Shown: piece by piece, positions 16,272 to 23,837 of the stretch
Layout: the number at the start of each line of letters is the position of its first letter
How positions within the stretch are numbered: position 1 is the first letter of the stretch
DNA from: Nitrosomonadaceae bacterium
GTDB lineage: Bacteria > Pseudomonadota > Gammaproteobacteria > Burkholderiales > Usitatibacteraceae
Reading direction: 5' to 3'
Assembly (NCBI GenBank): GCA_021300055.1
Contig: JAJTHU010000088.1
Coordinates: 1-27,225, forward strand
DNA: 27,225 bases
Notes under the pieces: generated by a model
What the model was told of the DNA's origin: nothing
What the model saw: the letters and a program-made list of their open reading frames with translations, nothing else
The model's database searches: none
Translations under genes and position numbers: made by a program

Positions 16272-16964
16272 ATGCAAAAGCGCATCAGCATCGTCGAAGA
16301 CGACGCCACCATCCAAGCCAACTATGCCGACGCGCTCAAGCGTCAGGGTTACGAGGTCGCGTGTTTTGCTGACCGACCAAGCGCAATGGCGGCTTTCAAG
16401 CTCGCGCTTCCCGACCTCGCGATCATCGATATCGGCTTGGGCGAGGAGATCGACGGCGGCTTCACGCTGTGCCGAGACCTTCGTGCGTTATCGCCAGGAT
16501 TGCCGATCATCTTTCTGTCAGCGCGCGATAGCGACTTCGATATCGTCGCTGGCCTGCGCTTGGGTGCCGACGATTACGTCACCAAGGATGTGTCGATGCC
16601 ACATTTGCTCGCGCGCATTGCAGCGCTGTTTCGCCGACTAGATGCGCAACGCGCACCCTCGCGCGCGGAGGACGTGCTGCATCGTGGAAGCCTTGTCTTG
16701 GACATCAACAAACTATCGGTCGCGTGGAAGCAGCAACCCGTGATCCTGACGGTGACCGAGTTTTGGATGATCCACGCGCTGGTGAAATTCGTCGGCCACG
16801 TGAAGAATCGTGATCAACTGATGCGTGAGGCTGAGCTGTCTGTCGACGACACGACGATCACCTCGCACATGAAACGAATTCGCAAAAAATTTGAAGCAGT
16901 CGACCCGACTTTCGACGCAATCGAGACGGTGTACGGCATGGGCTACAAGTGGCGTGAAGGGTAG
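16272..16964 (+). CDS. pdsR: OmpR-family response regulator, PdsR-like
   Basis: 230 residues. The receiver domain has the acidic pair in VEDD (residues 8-11), the phospho-acceptor Asp53 in LAIIDIGLG, the conserved Ser of IFLSARD and Lys of DDYVTKD. The C-terminal winged helix (about 135-230) ends with TVTEFWMIHALVKF ... DDTTITSHMKRIRKKF ... IETVYGMGYKWREG. The wording of the receiver (PDLAIIDIGLGEEIDGGFTLCRDLRAL, DSDFDIVAGLRLGADDYVTKD) resembles the 'proteobacterial dedicated sortase system' regulator PdsR rather than CreB. The start is the ATG at 16272; an upstream open frame has no receiver likeness. It is followed 16 bases later by its kinase. The symbol rests on remembered family likeness. 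Confidence 0.85.
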   Translation: MQKRISIVEDDATIQANYADALKRQGYEVACFADRPSAMAAFKLALPDLAIIDIGLGEEIDGGFTLCRDLRALSPGLPIIFLSARDSDFDIVAGLRLGADDYVTKDVSMPHLLARIAALFRRLDAQRAPSRAEDVLHRGSLVLDINKLSVAWKQQPVILTVTEFWMIHALVKFVGHVKNRDQLMREAELSVDDTTITSHMKRIRKKFEAVDPTFDAIETVYGMGYKWREG

Positions 16965-16980
16965 CGCGACCCGCAGCAAC

Positions 16981-18717
16981 ATGAAACCCACTGCCCCCAC
17001 TCCAACCAGCGCTCCCGCCAGTAGTGCGTCGGTGCCTTTCGTAAGCAGCGTCCGTGCAAAGTTCTTGCTAGCGGCGACGCTGCTGCTCGCCGTGCCCGTC
17101 ACTGGCGTACTCTATTTGCGTGAACTCTCTGACGTATTGCGCCTCGGGCAAGAGCAAGTCGCGGTGTCTGCTACCAAGCTGATCGCGGCCGCACTCTCCG
17201 ATAGACCGGGCATCGCGCTCCGAAAATCTGCTGATAGCGGCCCCGCGGTCGCACCGCCCGAGGGTGATGCTTCGTTCGTCGGCAATGGCCCTGACCTCGA
17301 ACTCGCGCGCGAGCGAGAGCGCTTGCTGGCCCTTTTCAGCGCAAGTGACGCCAATCTCGCGGCGGCGCTAGGGAGTCGCTACCAACCTGATCCCGCCATT
17401 GAGCGCATCCTGACGCAAAGCGTCGTGAAGGACGCGCGAGTTTGGGTGTTCGACATTTACGGCAACGTGCGGGGCATCGGTGGCGCTCTGACCAGCGCGA
17501 CGAATCCCGTATCGCAGGACTGGGTCGCGCGCATGAGCCAAGCGCTGTTGGCAGACCATCGGGCGAGCGCGGTGGTGGAAAACATCGCCGAGTCGACCGA
17601 AGCCATTGCACAACAGGCGCAGCGCGCAATTTTGGGGCAGCCGACGCGCGAGTGGCGACGTCAGCGTCAGCCCAGCATTGGGGTGGTGTCAGTCGCTGAA
17701 CCGGTCTGGCGTGGCGACAACATTGTGGGAAGCGTGGTACTCGAAGAAAGCGACACCAGCCAACGCGCGCTCGCCAGACGCGCCGCTGAAACGGTGATGA
17801 TCGGTGGCGGCGTTGTGCTGTTGGTCGCGATTGGCGGGCTGTTGTGGTTCGCGTTCAGTGTCGTGCGCCGTATCACGCGCCTGCAGCGGCACGCAGCGGA
17901 AGCTGTTGATGTGCAAGGTCGCATACGCCACGAGCTACTCAACGACAGCCCGCATCGCGCTCGCGCTTCGGGCAACGACGAGATCGATGCATTGGCGCAG
18001 ACACTTGAATCGATGGTGGCGCGACAAGCGCGCTATAACCAATACCTAGAGCAGCTGGCCGCGCGTTTGTCGCACGAGTTGAGAACTCCCGTCGCGGTAG
18101 TGCGGTCCTCGCTGGACAATATGCGCAGCGGGGATCTTTCAGAAGAAGCGAAAACGTACCTCACCCGCGCCGATGAGGGCGTGTCGCGACTTTCAACCAT
18201 CATCTCGCGAATGTCTGAAGCCACACAGTTAGAGCGCATGCTGCAAGGCGCCGAACGAGAGCGTCTTGACCTCGCGGCTTTGGTCAGCGGCTGCGTTGAG
18301 GGCTATCGGCTTGCGTTTCCGTCACGTCACTTCGTCTTTGATGCGGCAGATACGCCGTTGTTCATAAGCGGCGCACCCGATGCGATCGCGCAGATGCTCG
18401 ACAAACTTGCGCAGAACGCGGCTGACTTTGCGCGCGAGGGTACGCCCATCACCGTACGCGTTGCTCGCGAAAACGCGCAGGCGGTGATCACTATTGAGAA
18501 CATAGGCCCGCCGCTCCCAAACGACCTGTCTACTCTTTTCGAGTCAATGGTGTCGGTGCGCGCAGCCGGGCAAAGCACCTCGACTGAGGCACACTTGGGC
18601 CTCGGCCTGTATGTTGCGCGCTTAGTTGCAGAACATCATCGCGGCAACATCAGCGCAAGAAACCGCGATGCTGGGGATGGCGTGGTATTTCGTGTCGTGC
18701 TCGCGGCTGATCTGTAG
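16981..18717 (+). CDS. pdsS: Sensor histidine kinase, PdsS-like
   Basis: 578 residues. TM1 at about 27-46, a periplasmic sensor part of about 220 residues, TM2 at about 271-294, a HAMP-like linker to about 345, the dimerisation/phosphorylation motif ARLSHELRTPVAVVRSS with His365, and an ATPase domain with N-box MLDKLAQNAADF (Asn479) and G2 motif EAHLGLGLYVARL. The G1 motif reads IENIGPPLP, with Asn507 where most kinases have Asp of DxG. The SVRAKFLLAATLLL...RLGQEQ N-terminus and the LFESMVSVR segment resemble PdsS of the dedicated sortase system. It is expected to phosphorylate the response regulator 16 bases upstream in response to an envelope signal. Confidence 0.84.
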   Translation: MKPTAPTPTSAPASSASVPFVSSVRAKFLLAATLLLAVPVTGVLYLRELSDVLRLGQEQVAVSATKLIAAALSDRPGIALRKSADSGPAVAPPEGDASFVGNGPDLELARERERLLALFSASDANLAAALGSRYQPDPAIERILTQSVVKDARVWVFDIYGNVRGIGGALTSATNPVSQDWVARMSQALLADHRASAVVENIAESTEAIAQQAQRAILGQPTREWRRQRQPSIGVVSVAEPVWRGDNIVGSVVLEESDTSQRALARRAAETVMIGGGVVLLVAIGGLLWFAFSVVRRITRLQRHAAEAVDVQGRIRHELLNDSPHRARASGNDEIDALAQTLESMVARQARYNQYLEQLAARLSHELRTPVAVVRSSLDNMRSGDLSEEAKTYLTRADEGVSRLSTIISRMSEATQLERMLQGAERERLDLAALVSGCVEGYRLAFPSRHFVFDAADTPLFISGAPDAIAQMLDKLAQNAADFAREGTPITVRVARENAQAVITIENIGPPLPNDLSTLFESMVSVRAAGQSTSTEAHLGLGLYVARLVAEHHRGNISARNRDAGDGVVFRVVLAADL

Positions 18718-18789
18718 CGGATCGCAACGCCGCCGAGCAGATTGAGCGTGAACGCGCGTCGACGGGTGCCCCGGAGCGCGACAATCACG

Positions 18790-19800
18790 CTAGTAGTAGG
18801 TTAGTTCCTGCGCCTTGCCCCAGAACACGCGGTAGGCGAAGACGGTGTAACCGATGATCGCAGGCAATACGAATGCAGCGCCGATCAGAATGATCATGAG
18901 GGACTCAGGTGAGCTCGCCGCTTGCCAAATATCGATTCGATTCACGACCAAGTACGGAAACAGGCTGTAAGCCAGCCCGTAGAATGCGAGCAGAAAGATC
19001 CCAACCGCGCACGCGAATGGCACCCAAACGCCATACTCGTTTCCTTGCGCGAGGCGCGTCGGTAGACGCCGGAGTGCGCGGTCAATCGCGAAGAAGAGCA
19101 CCGCAGTGGCGATGGGAATCGGGAGCAGCAGAAAGAAGTTGGGCAACGAAAACCATTTGTCGAAAATGCGCTCGCTCACCATGGGCGTCGCCGCAGAAAT
19201 CGCCACGATCCCGAGCGCCGTTACCCAGAGGCTTCGACGCGCCCAGCCCACTGCTTGCTGCTGAAGTCTGCCTTCGGCTTTCATCAGAATCCACGTGCTG
19301 CCCAGCAGGACATAGCCTGCGCACAAACACAGTCCGGTGAGCACACCAAAGCTTAATGTCGCCGCCGTGTACTGAAGGCCCGTGATGTACAAACCTAGCA
19401 TGAGACCTTGCGCGAAGGAGGCAAGGATTGAGCCCACGCAGAACAGGCGATTCCACAGCGGCTTTCGGTGCGCGTTGACCTTAGCGCGGAAGTCGAACGC
19501 GACGCCACGCAAGATCAGGCCAAACAGCATCACGGCTACCGGTAGATAGAGCGCGGTAAGAATTGCGCCATGCGCCATGGGAAATGCAACGAGTAGCACG
19601 CCAATGCCGAGAACGAGCCAAGTTTCATTGGCATCCCAAAATGGACCGATTGACGAGACCATGGTGTCCTTGTCTTCGTCGGTTGCGCTTTCGAGCATGA
19701 TGCCAACACCGAGGTCATATCCGTCGAGCACAACATAGGCCAACATCGCGAGGCCCATTAGCCCGAGGAACACCACTGGCAACCACTGTGCACTATCCAT
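18790..19800 (-). CDS. cydB: Cytochrome bd-type quinol oxidase subunit II
   Basis: 336 residues with about eight or nine hydrophobic helices. Family signatures are YVVLDGYDLGVGIML near the N-terminus, IGPFWDANETWLVLG and LILRGVAFDFR. It partners CydA in a membrane quinol oxidase that reduces oxygen to water with high affinity. The start overlaps the end of cydA by 8 bases and has AAGGAGC just upstream. The C-terminus ends at QELTYY. It is convergent with the histidine kinase gene across 72 bases in which I see no terminator. Confidence 0.94.
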   Translation of the reverse strand: MDSAQWLPVVFLGLMGLAMLAYVVLDGYDLGVGIMLESATDEDKDTMVSSIGPFWDANETWLVLGIGVLLVAFPMAHGAILTALYLPVAVMLFGLILRGVAFDFRAKVNAHRKPLWNRLFCVGSILASFAQGLMLGLYITGLQYTAATLSFGVLTGLCLCAGYVLLGSTWILMKAEGRLQQQAVGWARRSLWVTALGIVAISAATPMVSERIFDKWFSLPNFFLLLPIPIATAVLFFAIDRALRRLPTRLAQGNEYGVWVPFACAVGIFLLAFYGLAYSLFPYLVVNRIDIWQAASSPESLMIILIGAAFVLPAIIGYTVFAYRVFWGKAQELTYY

Positions 19801-21157
19801 TCGCTGCTCCTTGCGACAAAGGCTTGATGCTCGGTGGCGTCACCTGCGGCGCAGTCTCCCCGGCACGACGCGCGAGGTAGAACACGACCGACACGTAAGC
19901 GACCGTTAGCGCAACGTAAACGGCGAGATACATAAAGAAAGTCGTTGCGATCATGCCAGCGGGCACGCGCGATGCAGCCTCTGCGGTTTTCATGACACCG
20001 TAGACCAGATAGGGTTGACGGCCAATTTCGGTGACGTACCAGCCCGCAACTGTTGCCACCCAACCTGAGAAGCTCATCGCAATCAACACGCGAGCAAGCC
20101 ACGGCGCTGGTGCGTGGTGTCGCTTGATCTGCCACGCACCGATCCACGAAACGAGCAACATCAACACGCCAACGCCAACCATAATGCGGAATGCCCAGAA
20201 CACCGGCGCGACCGGTGGATGCTTGCCAACAAATTCGTTGAGCCCCTTGATCTCGCCGTCGAGCTCGTGCGTCAAGATGAGGCTGGCCAGTTTGGGGATG
20301 CCTACTTCAGCGTGGTTAGTGCGGTTCTTCTCATCGGGAATCGCAAACAGCAACACGGGCACACCACGTGCCGTTTCCCAAACGCCCTCCATCGCCGCAA
20401 CTTTGGCCGGTTGGTGCTTCAAGGTGTTCAGACCGTGTAAATCGCCCGCGAGGATTTGTAGCGGGATGAGTACCGCCCCCATGTACACACCGGTCTTCAT
20501 CGCGGCGCCCACGGATTCCGTGCGATCGCCGCGTAGCCAACGATAGGCCGATACACCTGCGATCAAGAACGCAACCGTCAACCCAGAGGCGAGCAGCATA
20601 TGCACGAGGCGGTACGGAAACGACGGATTGAAGATGATGGCAAGCCAGTCAACGGCGTGCGCCTTGCCATCGATCATCTCGAACCCTGCAGGCGTTTGCA
20701 TCCACGAGTTCAGTACCAAGATCCAGAAAGCGGACAACGTGGTCCCCACCGCGACGAGCAGCGTTGCCATGGTGTGGACGCGGTTTGACACACGGTTCAT
20801 GCCGAAAAGCATGATGGCGAGGAAGGTCGCCTCCATGAAAAACGCAGTGAGTACCTCATACGCGAGCAGCGGTCCAGCAATGTTTCCCACCGTCTCCATG
20901 AAGCCTGGCCAATTGGTGCCGAACTGAAAGCTCATGGTCACGCCACTGACGACGCCAAGCGCAAAGCTCAAGGCAAAAACCTTCACCCAGAACTTGTACG
21001 CCTCGATCCACTTCGGATGTTGCGTCGCGTTGTAGCGAAGCTTAAAGAACAGCAGCACCCACCCAAGCGAAATAGTGATTGTCGGAAACAGAATGTGAAA
21101 CGTGATGTTTGCGGCAAACTGCGCGCGCGCGAGGAGAATCGGGTCGAGGTCAAGCAT
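19793..21157 (-). CDS. cydA: Cytochrome bd-type quinol oxidase subunit I (short Q-loop, cyanide-insensitive type)
   Basis: 454 residues. Heme ligands are visible: His21 (TFHILFP), His186 (YRLVHMLLAS) and Met326 (AFRIMVGVG). Glu101 and Glu109 of the proton path are present in YEVLTAFFMEAT. Quinol-site residues Lys252 and Glu257 lie in HQPAKVAAMEGVW, and GRQPYLVYG follows later. The Q-loop between helices 6 and 7 is short, as in the CIO/CioA group, which tends to resist cyanide and sulfide. No cydX-like small gene follows cydB, which fits this group. It lies 36 bases downstream of the GbsR-like gene in one operon. Confidence 0.94.
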   Translation of the reverse strand: MLDLDPILLARAQFAANITFHILFPTITISLGWVLLFFKLRYNATQHPKWIEAYKFWVKVFALSFALGVVSGVTMSFQFGTNWPGFMETVGNIAGPLLAYEVLTAFFMEATFLAIMLFGMNRVSNRVHTMATLLVAVGTTLSAFWILVLNSWMQTPAGFEMIDGKAHAVDWLAIIFNPSFPYRLVHMLLASGLTVAFLIAGVSAYRWLRGDRTESVGAAMKTGVYMGAVLIPLQILAGDLHGLNTLKHQPAKVAAMEGVWETARGVPVLLFAIPDEKNRTNHAEVGIPKLASLILTHELDGEIKGLNEFVGKHPPVAPVFWAFRIMVGVGVLMLLVSWIGAWQIKRHHAPAPWLARVLIAMSFSGWVATVAGWYVTEIGRQPYLVYGVMKTAEAASRVPAGMIATTFFMYLAVYVALTVAYVSVVFYLARRAGETAPQVTPPSIKPLSQGAANG

Positions 21158-21193
21158 GGCTTGCGCCGCTCCATTGTGAGGGCGTAAACACGG

Positions 21194-21760
21194 TTATCTC
21201 CCCTGTGCTTTGGCGCCGGTCACAACCTTTAGCTTGTCCTTCATTTCCAAGAGTTTTTGTACGCGGGCACCGAGCTTCATTAACTGCTTGAGCGTCTCTG
21301 GCTCAAGGCGTTGCACATCGTTGAACCACATGGTTGCCAACTCAATGAGGTCGTGCATTTCCTTCATGCGCTTTTGCGCGAATCGGTCGGCTTCGTTGGC
21401 GGGCGTGGCCATGATCGCGCCGCGAAGCATCGACAGGGTCGGATCGATTTCGCGCTTGCGGCGCTCCTCGGCAAGCGTACGGAAAATCGCCCAGACGTCC
21501 TCGGGCGCGGAGAAATACTCGCGCCGATCATTCGGCAAGTGCTGCAAGCGAACCAGTCGCCAAGACTCAAGCTCTTTGAGACCCATGCTGACGTTTGACC
21601 GCGAGAAGGCGAGCGCTTCGGCGATTTCATCTGCATTCAGCGGTCGCTCGGCAACGTAAAGCAGCGCGTAGATTTGGCCAACCGTGCGGTTGATGCCCCA
21701 GCGGCTCCCCATCTCGCCGAAGTGGAGGACGAATTCGCGGGATAGTTCAGACAGGTTCAT
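21194..21760 (-). CDS. GbsR/MarR-family transcriptional regulator of the bd oxidase operon
   Basis: 188 residues. The N-terminal winged helix reads FGEMGSRWGINRTVGQIYALLYVAERPLNADEIAEALAFSRSNVSMGLKELESWRLVR, which is the GbsR signature, with the recognition helix about residues 50-65. A helical C-terminal half (EEVRKRE-like charged helices to MKDKLKVV) is suited to dimerisation. It is the first gene of the operon with cydA and cydB, so autoregulation and control of the oxidase are likely; the signal is unknown. I chose the ATG at 21760; a GTG two codons upstream is equally possible. No Shine-Dalgarno is visible at either. Confidence 0.88.
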   Translation of the reverse strand: MNLSELSREFVLHFGEMGSRWGINRTVGQIYALLYVAERPLNADEIAEALAFSRSNVSMGLKELESWRLVRLQHLPNDRREYFSAPEDVWAIFRTLAEERRKREIDPTLSMLRGAIMATPANEADRFAQKRMKEMHDLIELATMWFNDVQRLEPETLKQLMKLGARVQKLLEMKDKLKVVTGAKAQGR

Positions 21761-21784
21761 GGTCACGTGGTCAGACTTTTGAAT

Positions 21785-21829
21785 TTTCAGGAAGTTCTGA
21801 AATTATAGAAATTCCTGAGCGCAAATCAA
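21785..21829 (-). promoter_or_regulatory. Promoter and operator of the gbsR-cydAB operon
   Basis: On the minus strand TTGATT (21824-21829) and a perfect TATAAT (21802-21807) are spaced by 16 bases. The -10 abuts an 18-bp imperfect palindrome TTTCAG-N6-CTGAAA (21785-21802). A wider inverted repeat, TCAGGAA (21787-21793) with TTCCTGA (21812-21818), spans the -10. Binding of the GbsR-like protein here would block transcription. Confidence 0.72.
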
Positions 21830-21852
21830 ACTACCAAAAGTCTAGGATTGGC

Positions 21853-21929
21853 GAGGCTTTTCAGGCACTTTTGCCCGAAAATGCCGGCCAAATGGCGAGT
21901 TCGGCCCCGCCGTCTAAGTTGCGCCTGTC
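21853..21929 (-). repeat. Intergenic repeat, family 1, copy A
   Basis: The minus-strand element starts GACAGGCGCAACTTAGAC, overlapping the last codons of the HD gene, and contains the hairpin GCATTTT-CGGGC-AAAAGTGC. It ends CCTGAAAAGCCTC. It is about 13 bases longer than copy B (11842-11905), mainly from an extra GC-rich piece in the middle. Like copy B it sits between a gene end and the promoter of the next gene. Confidence 0.6.
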
Positions 21930-22507
21930 CTCTGCATGCCGTACCAGCCCGCCGCATGGGCGGCGGCGAGTTCCACCTCCATGTGTTCCCACAACGCTGG
22001 GCAGCCCTCTCGAATCGGCGGGCCGATTTTCTTGACGACCTGCTCGTGGCGAATGCCGTTCTCTACCCAGCTCTGCCCATTATTGGCGAGGTTCAAGAGT
22101 GCAGGCATGGCGCGATCGATGGCATGTGCAAATCGCGCCTCATGCGTTTCGGCATCTTCAAACTCTTGCCAAAGCATAAGGTACTCCTCGCCACCATCGG
22201 GCAGCATGCCGAAGATGCGCTCCACCGCAGCGCGCTCGGCGGCTTTGCGTTCGGCTAAACCTTCTTCGGCATAGATGATCGTGTCGCCGGTATCAATCTC
22301 GCCAACGTCGTGGACCAGTAGCATCTTGATGACGCGGTCGACGTTGACAGGTGCCGTCGCGTATTGCGAGAGCGTAATCGCGGACAGTGCAATCTGCCAG
22401 CTATGCTCGGCGGAATTTTCCTGGCGATCCATGCCGAGTGGGCGTGTCTTGCGCTCAACACCTTTGAGTTTGTCAAGTTCGAGAATGAATTGAATAATGG
22501 GCTGCAT
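21914..22507 (-). CDS. HD-domain phosphohydrolase (YfbR/HDDC2-like 5'-deoxynucleotidase)
   Basis: 197 residues. The HD metal site is visible as ENSAEHSWQIAL (His35), LLVHDVGEIDTGDTI (His-Asp pair near 65-66) and HAIDRAMPALLNL (Asp near 130). This fits the HD_3 group whose studied members are 5'-deoxynucleotidases acting on dNMPs. The C-terminus carries WEHMEVELAAAHAAGWY. It is a single gene with no Shine-Dalgarno before the ATG. A hairpin lies 27 bases upstream. Confidence 0.86.
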   Translation of the reverse strand: MQPIIQFILELDKLKGVERKTRPLGMDRQENSAEHSWQIALSAITLSQYATAPVNVDRVIKMLLVHDVGEIDTGDTIIYAEEGLAERKAAERAAVERIFGMLPDGGEEYLMLWQEFEDAETHEARFAHAIDRAMPALLNLANNGQSWVENGIRHEQVVKKIGPPIREGCPALWEHMEVELAAAHAAGWYGMQRTGAT

Positions 22508-22533
22508 AGCGGGCGCGTGAGTACAAAGCGAAA

Positions 22534-22561
22534 GGGCGATACCGCTAAGTATCGCCCTTAA
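22534..22561 (-). terminator. 11-bp hairpin between the YgaP-like gene and the HD gene
   Basis: AAGGGCGATAC (22534-22544) and GTATCGCCCTT (22551-22561) pair perfectly around a 6-base loop. Only a weak T-rich tail (TCGCTTTG) follows on the minus strand, so it may end transcription of the YgaP-like gene or sit in the HD gene leader. Confidence 0.5.
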
Positions 22562-22675
22562 TGCACTGCTTGCACTGCCGCATGTGCGTTGCCCTTTCTA
22601 GCACCCCGCTGTTGATGCACCACCGTTAGCGTGTTGTGCCTAACCTCAATGCCTGACTCAGCCGATCAGAGAACG

Positions 22676-22873
22676 TCAGGAACGCGCTGGACACGTGTTG
22701 ACGCCAAGCAGCGTGTACAGCGGACACCAGCTCAGCAATGCTGTGCTGAGTGGTACGAGCCCGAGAAGCGCGATATAACGCGCATTGCCCTCCAGCACGA
22801 AGTACATGCTGAATAGAACAATCGCGGCCAGGAAACGTAGGGCTTTGTCGAATGAACCAACGTTGGTTTTCAT
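22676..22873 (-). CDS. Small YgaP-like (DUF2892) membrane protein
   Basis: 65 residues. It starts MKTNVGSFDKALRFLAA, contains two hydrophobic segments (about 11-27 and 32-48) and ends PLYTLLGVNTC, all typical of the DUF2892/YgaP_transmem family. In YgaP this part anchors a rhodanese domain; here it stands alone. Function is unknown; relatives occur with sulfur-handling genes. TAGGAG precedes the ATG by six to seven bases. The Crp/Fnr gene lies 102 bases upstream on the same strand with a palindrome in between. Confidence 0.88.
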   Translation of the reverse strand: MKTNVGSFDKALRFLAAIVLFSMYFVLEGNARYIALLGLVPLSTALLSWCPLYTLLGVNTCPARS

Positions 22874-22948
22874 ATTGATCTCCTATTTGCGTTAAACGAC
22901 CTAAGGTGTGCCGTATGAGAGATTGTCCGCTCGCCTGCCAGTGCCGTC

Positions 22949-22963
22949 TGTGACTAAGTCACA
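22949..22963 (-). promoter_or_regulatory. Crp/Fnr-type palindrome upstream of the YgaP-like gene
   Basis: TGTGA and TCACA flank five bases (CTAAG), so the half-sites match Crp but the spacing is one base shorter than the classical six. It lies 76 bases before the start codon, with CATACG as a weak -10 candidate between. It is a candidate target for the Crp/Fnr protein encoded next to it. Confidence 0.55.
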
Positions 22964-22975
22964 TACGCGCAACGC

Positions 22976-23650
22976 TTAGCGACGCGCAATCTTGCCGAGC
23001 GCGTCGGTGTTGGTTATCTCGATCAATCCGCGGCTAACCGCGAGCACCCCCGCTTTGGCGACGTCTTCAAGCAAGCGCGAAACCACCTCGCGCGAACTAC
23101 CAAGATCTGATGCGATTTCCTGATGCGTGCAGTGGATCGGATTGGCGTGCGACGCACGCTCGAGCAGATAGCCCGCGAGCCGCGCATCCATGCGTCGAAA
23201 CGCGACTTCCTCGACAATAGACATGATCGCGCTGAGTCGCTGAGAGAAAAGATCAAACACGTACTCGCGCCATACCGACGATGCGCCCACCCACTCACGT
23301 AGCGAGAAGTCTGGCACCGTAACCGCCTCCACGTCATCCTCTACCGTAGCGATCGCTGGAAACGAGTGGTGGCTCAGGATGGCGTTGGCGGTGAGCACGC
23401 ACGACTCACCGTGCCCAAAGCGATAGAGCGTGATTTCGCGGCCCGTCTCGCCGATCTTGTAAACACGTACGGTGCCCGCCAGCACAAGCGCGAGCGCCTC
23501 GGTGCGGTCACCCTCCGCGAAGACGTCCCGCCCCTTAGGAATTTGCACCCAATTGGCAACACCGCAGAAAGCGTCTACCTGATCACGCGTAAGCGCCGAC
23601 AGGAACGGCAGCGCATGCACACAACGACGAAATTGAAGCGAGTCAATCAA
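22976..23650 (-). CDS. Crp/Fnr-family transcriptional regulator
   Basis: 224 residues. An N-terminal cyclic-nucleotide-binding-like barrel (WVQIPKGRDVFAEGDRTEALALVLAGTVRVYKIGETGREITLYRFGHGESC) leads through a dimer helix (about 120-160) to a C-terminal HTH (HCTHQEIASDLGSSREVVSRLLEDVAKAGVLAV). The Fnr-type N-terminal cysteine cluster is absent, so it is not a classical 4Fe-4S Fnr; Cys83 in GHGESCVLTANA is a possible sensor residue, as an inference only. The start is TTG at 23650, with GGTGA about five bases upstream. The gene pair with the YgaP-like protein and the palindrome between them suggest local control. Confidence 0.87.
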   Translation of the reverse strand: MIDSLQFRRCVHALPFLSALTRDQVDAFCGVANWVQIPKGRDVFAEGDRTEALALVLAGTVRVYKIGETGREITLYRFGHGESCVLTANAILSHHSFPAIATVEDDVEAVTVPDFSLREWVGASSVWREYVFDLFSQRLSAIMSIVEEVAFRRMDARLAGYLLERASHANPIHCTHQEIASDLGSSREVVSRLLEDVAKAGVLAVSRGLIEITNTDALGKIARR

Positions 23651-23717
23651 GATGTCACCAGCACAGAGCCTCTAGGGGCGATGGCTAATGATGGCGCGGC
23701 GCGGAGGGGATGTTTTG

Positions 23718-23739
23718 ATCCACGTCAGTGGACGTGGAT
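23718..23739. other. Hairpin upstream of the Crp/Fnr gene
   Basis: ATCCACGTC (23718-23726) and GACGTGGAT (23731-23739) pair perfectly around an AGTG loop. It lies 68 bases before the start of the Crp/Fnr gene. A leader structure or operator is possible; there is no T-run. Confidence 0.45.
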
Positions 23740-23837
23740 TTGGCTCAGCGATCGTTGCACTGCCAGAGGATCCCGCAAACCACAGATTCCCGCTCAATAG
23801 GTTCCAGCACACAACCGCGCCAGCGGGATGTAAGCCG

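Noticed and set aside
18718..18789. Search for a cydX-like small gene or a terminator after cydB
   Set aside because: The 72 bases hold no small hydrophobic frame and no stem with a T-run; absence of cydX fits the cyanide-insensitive group.
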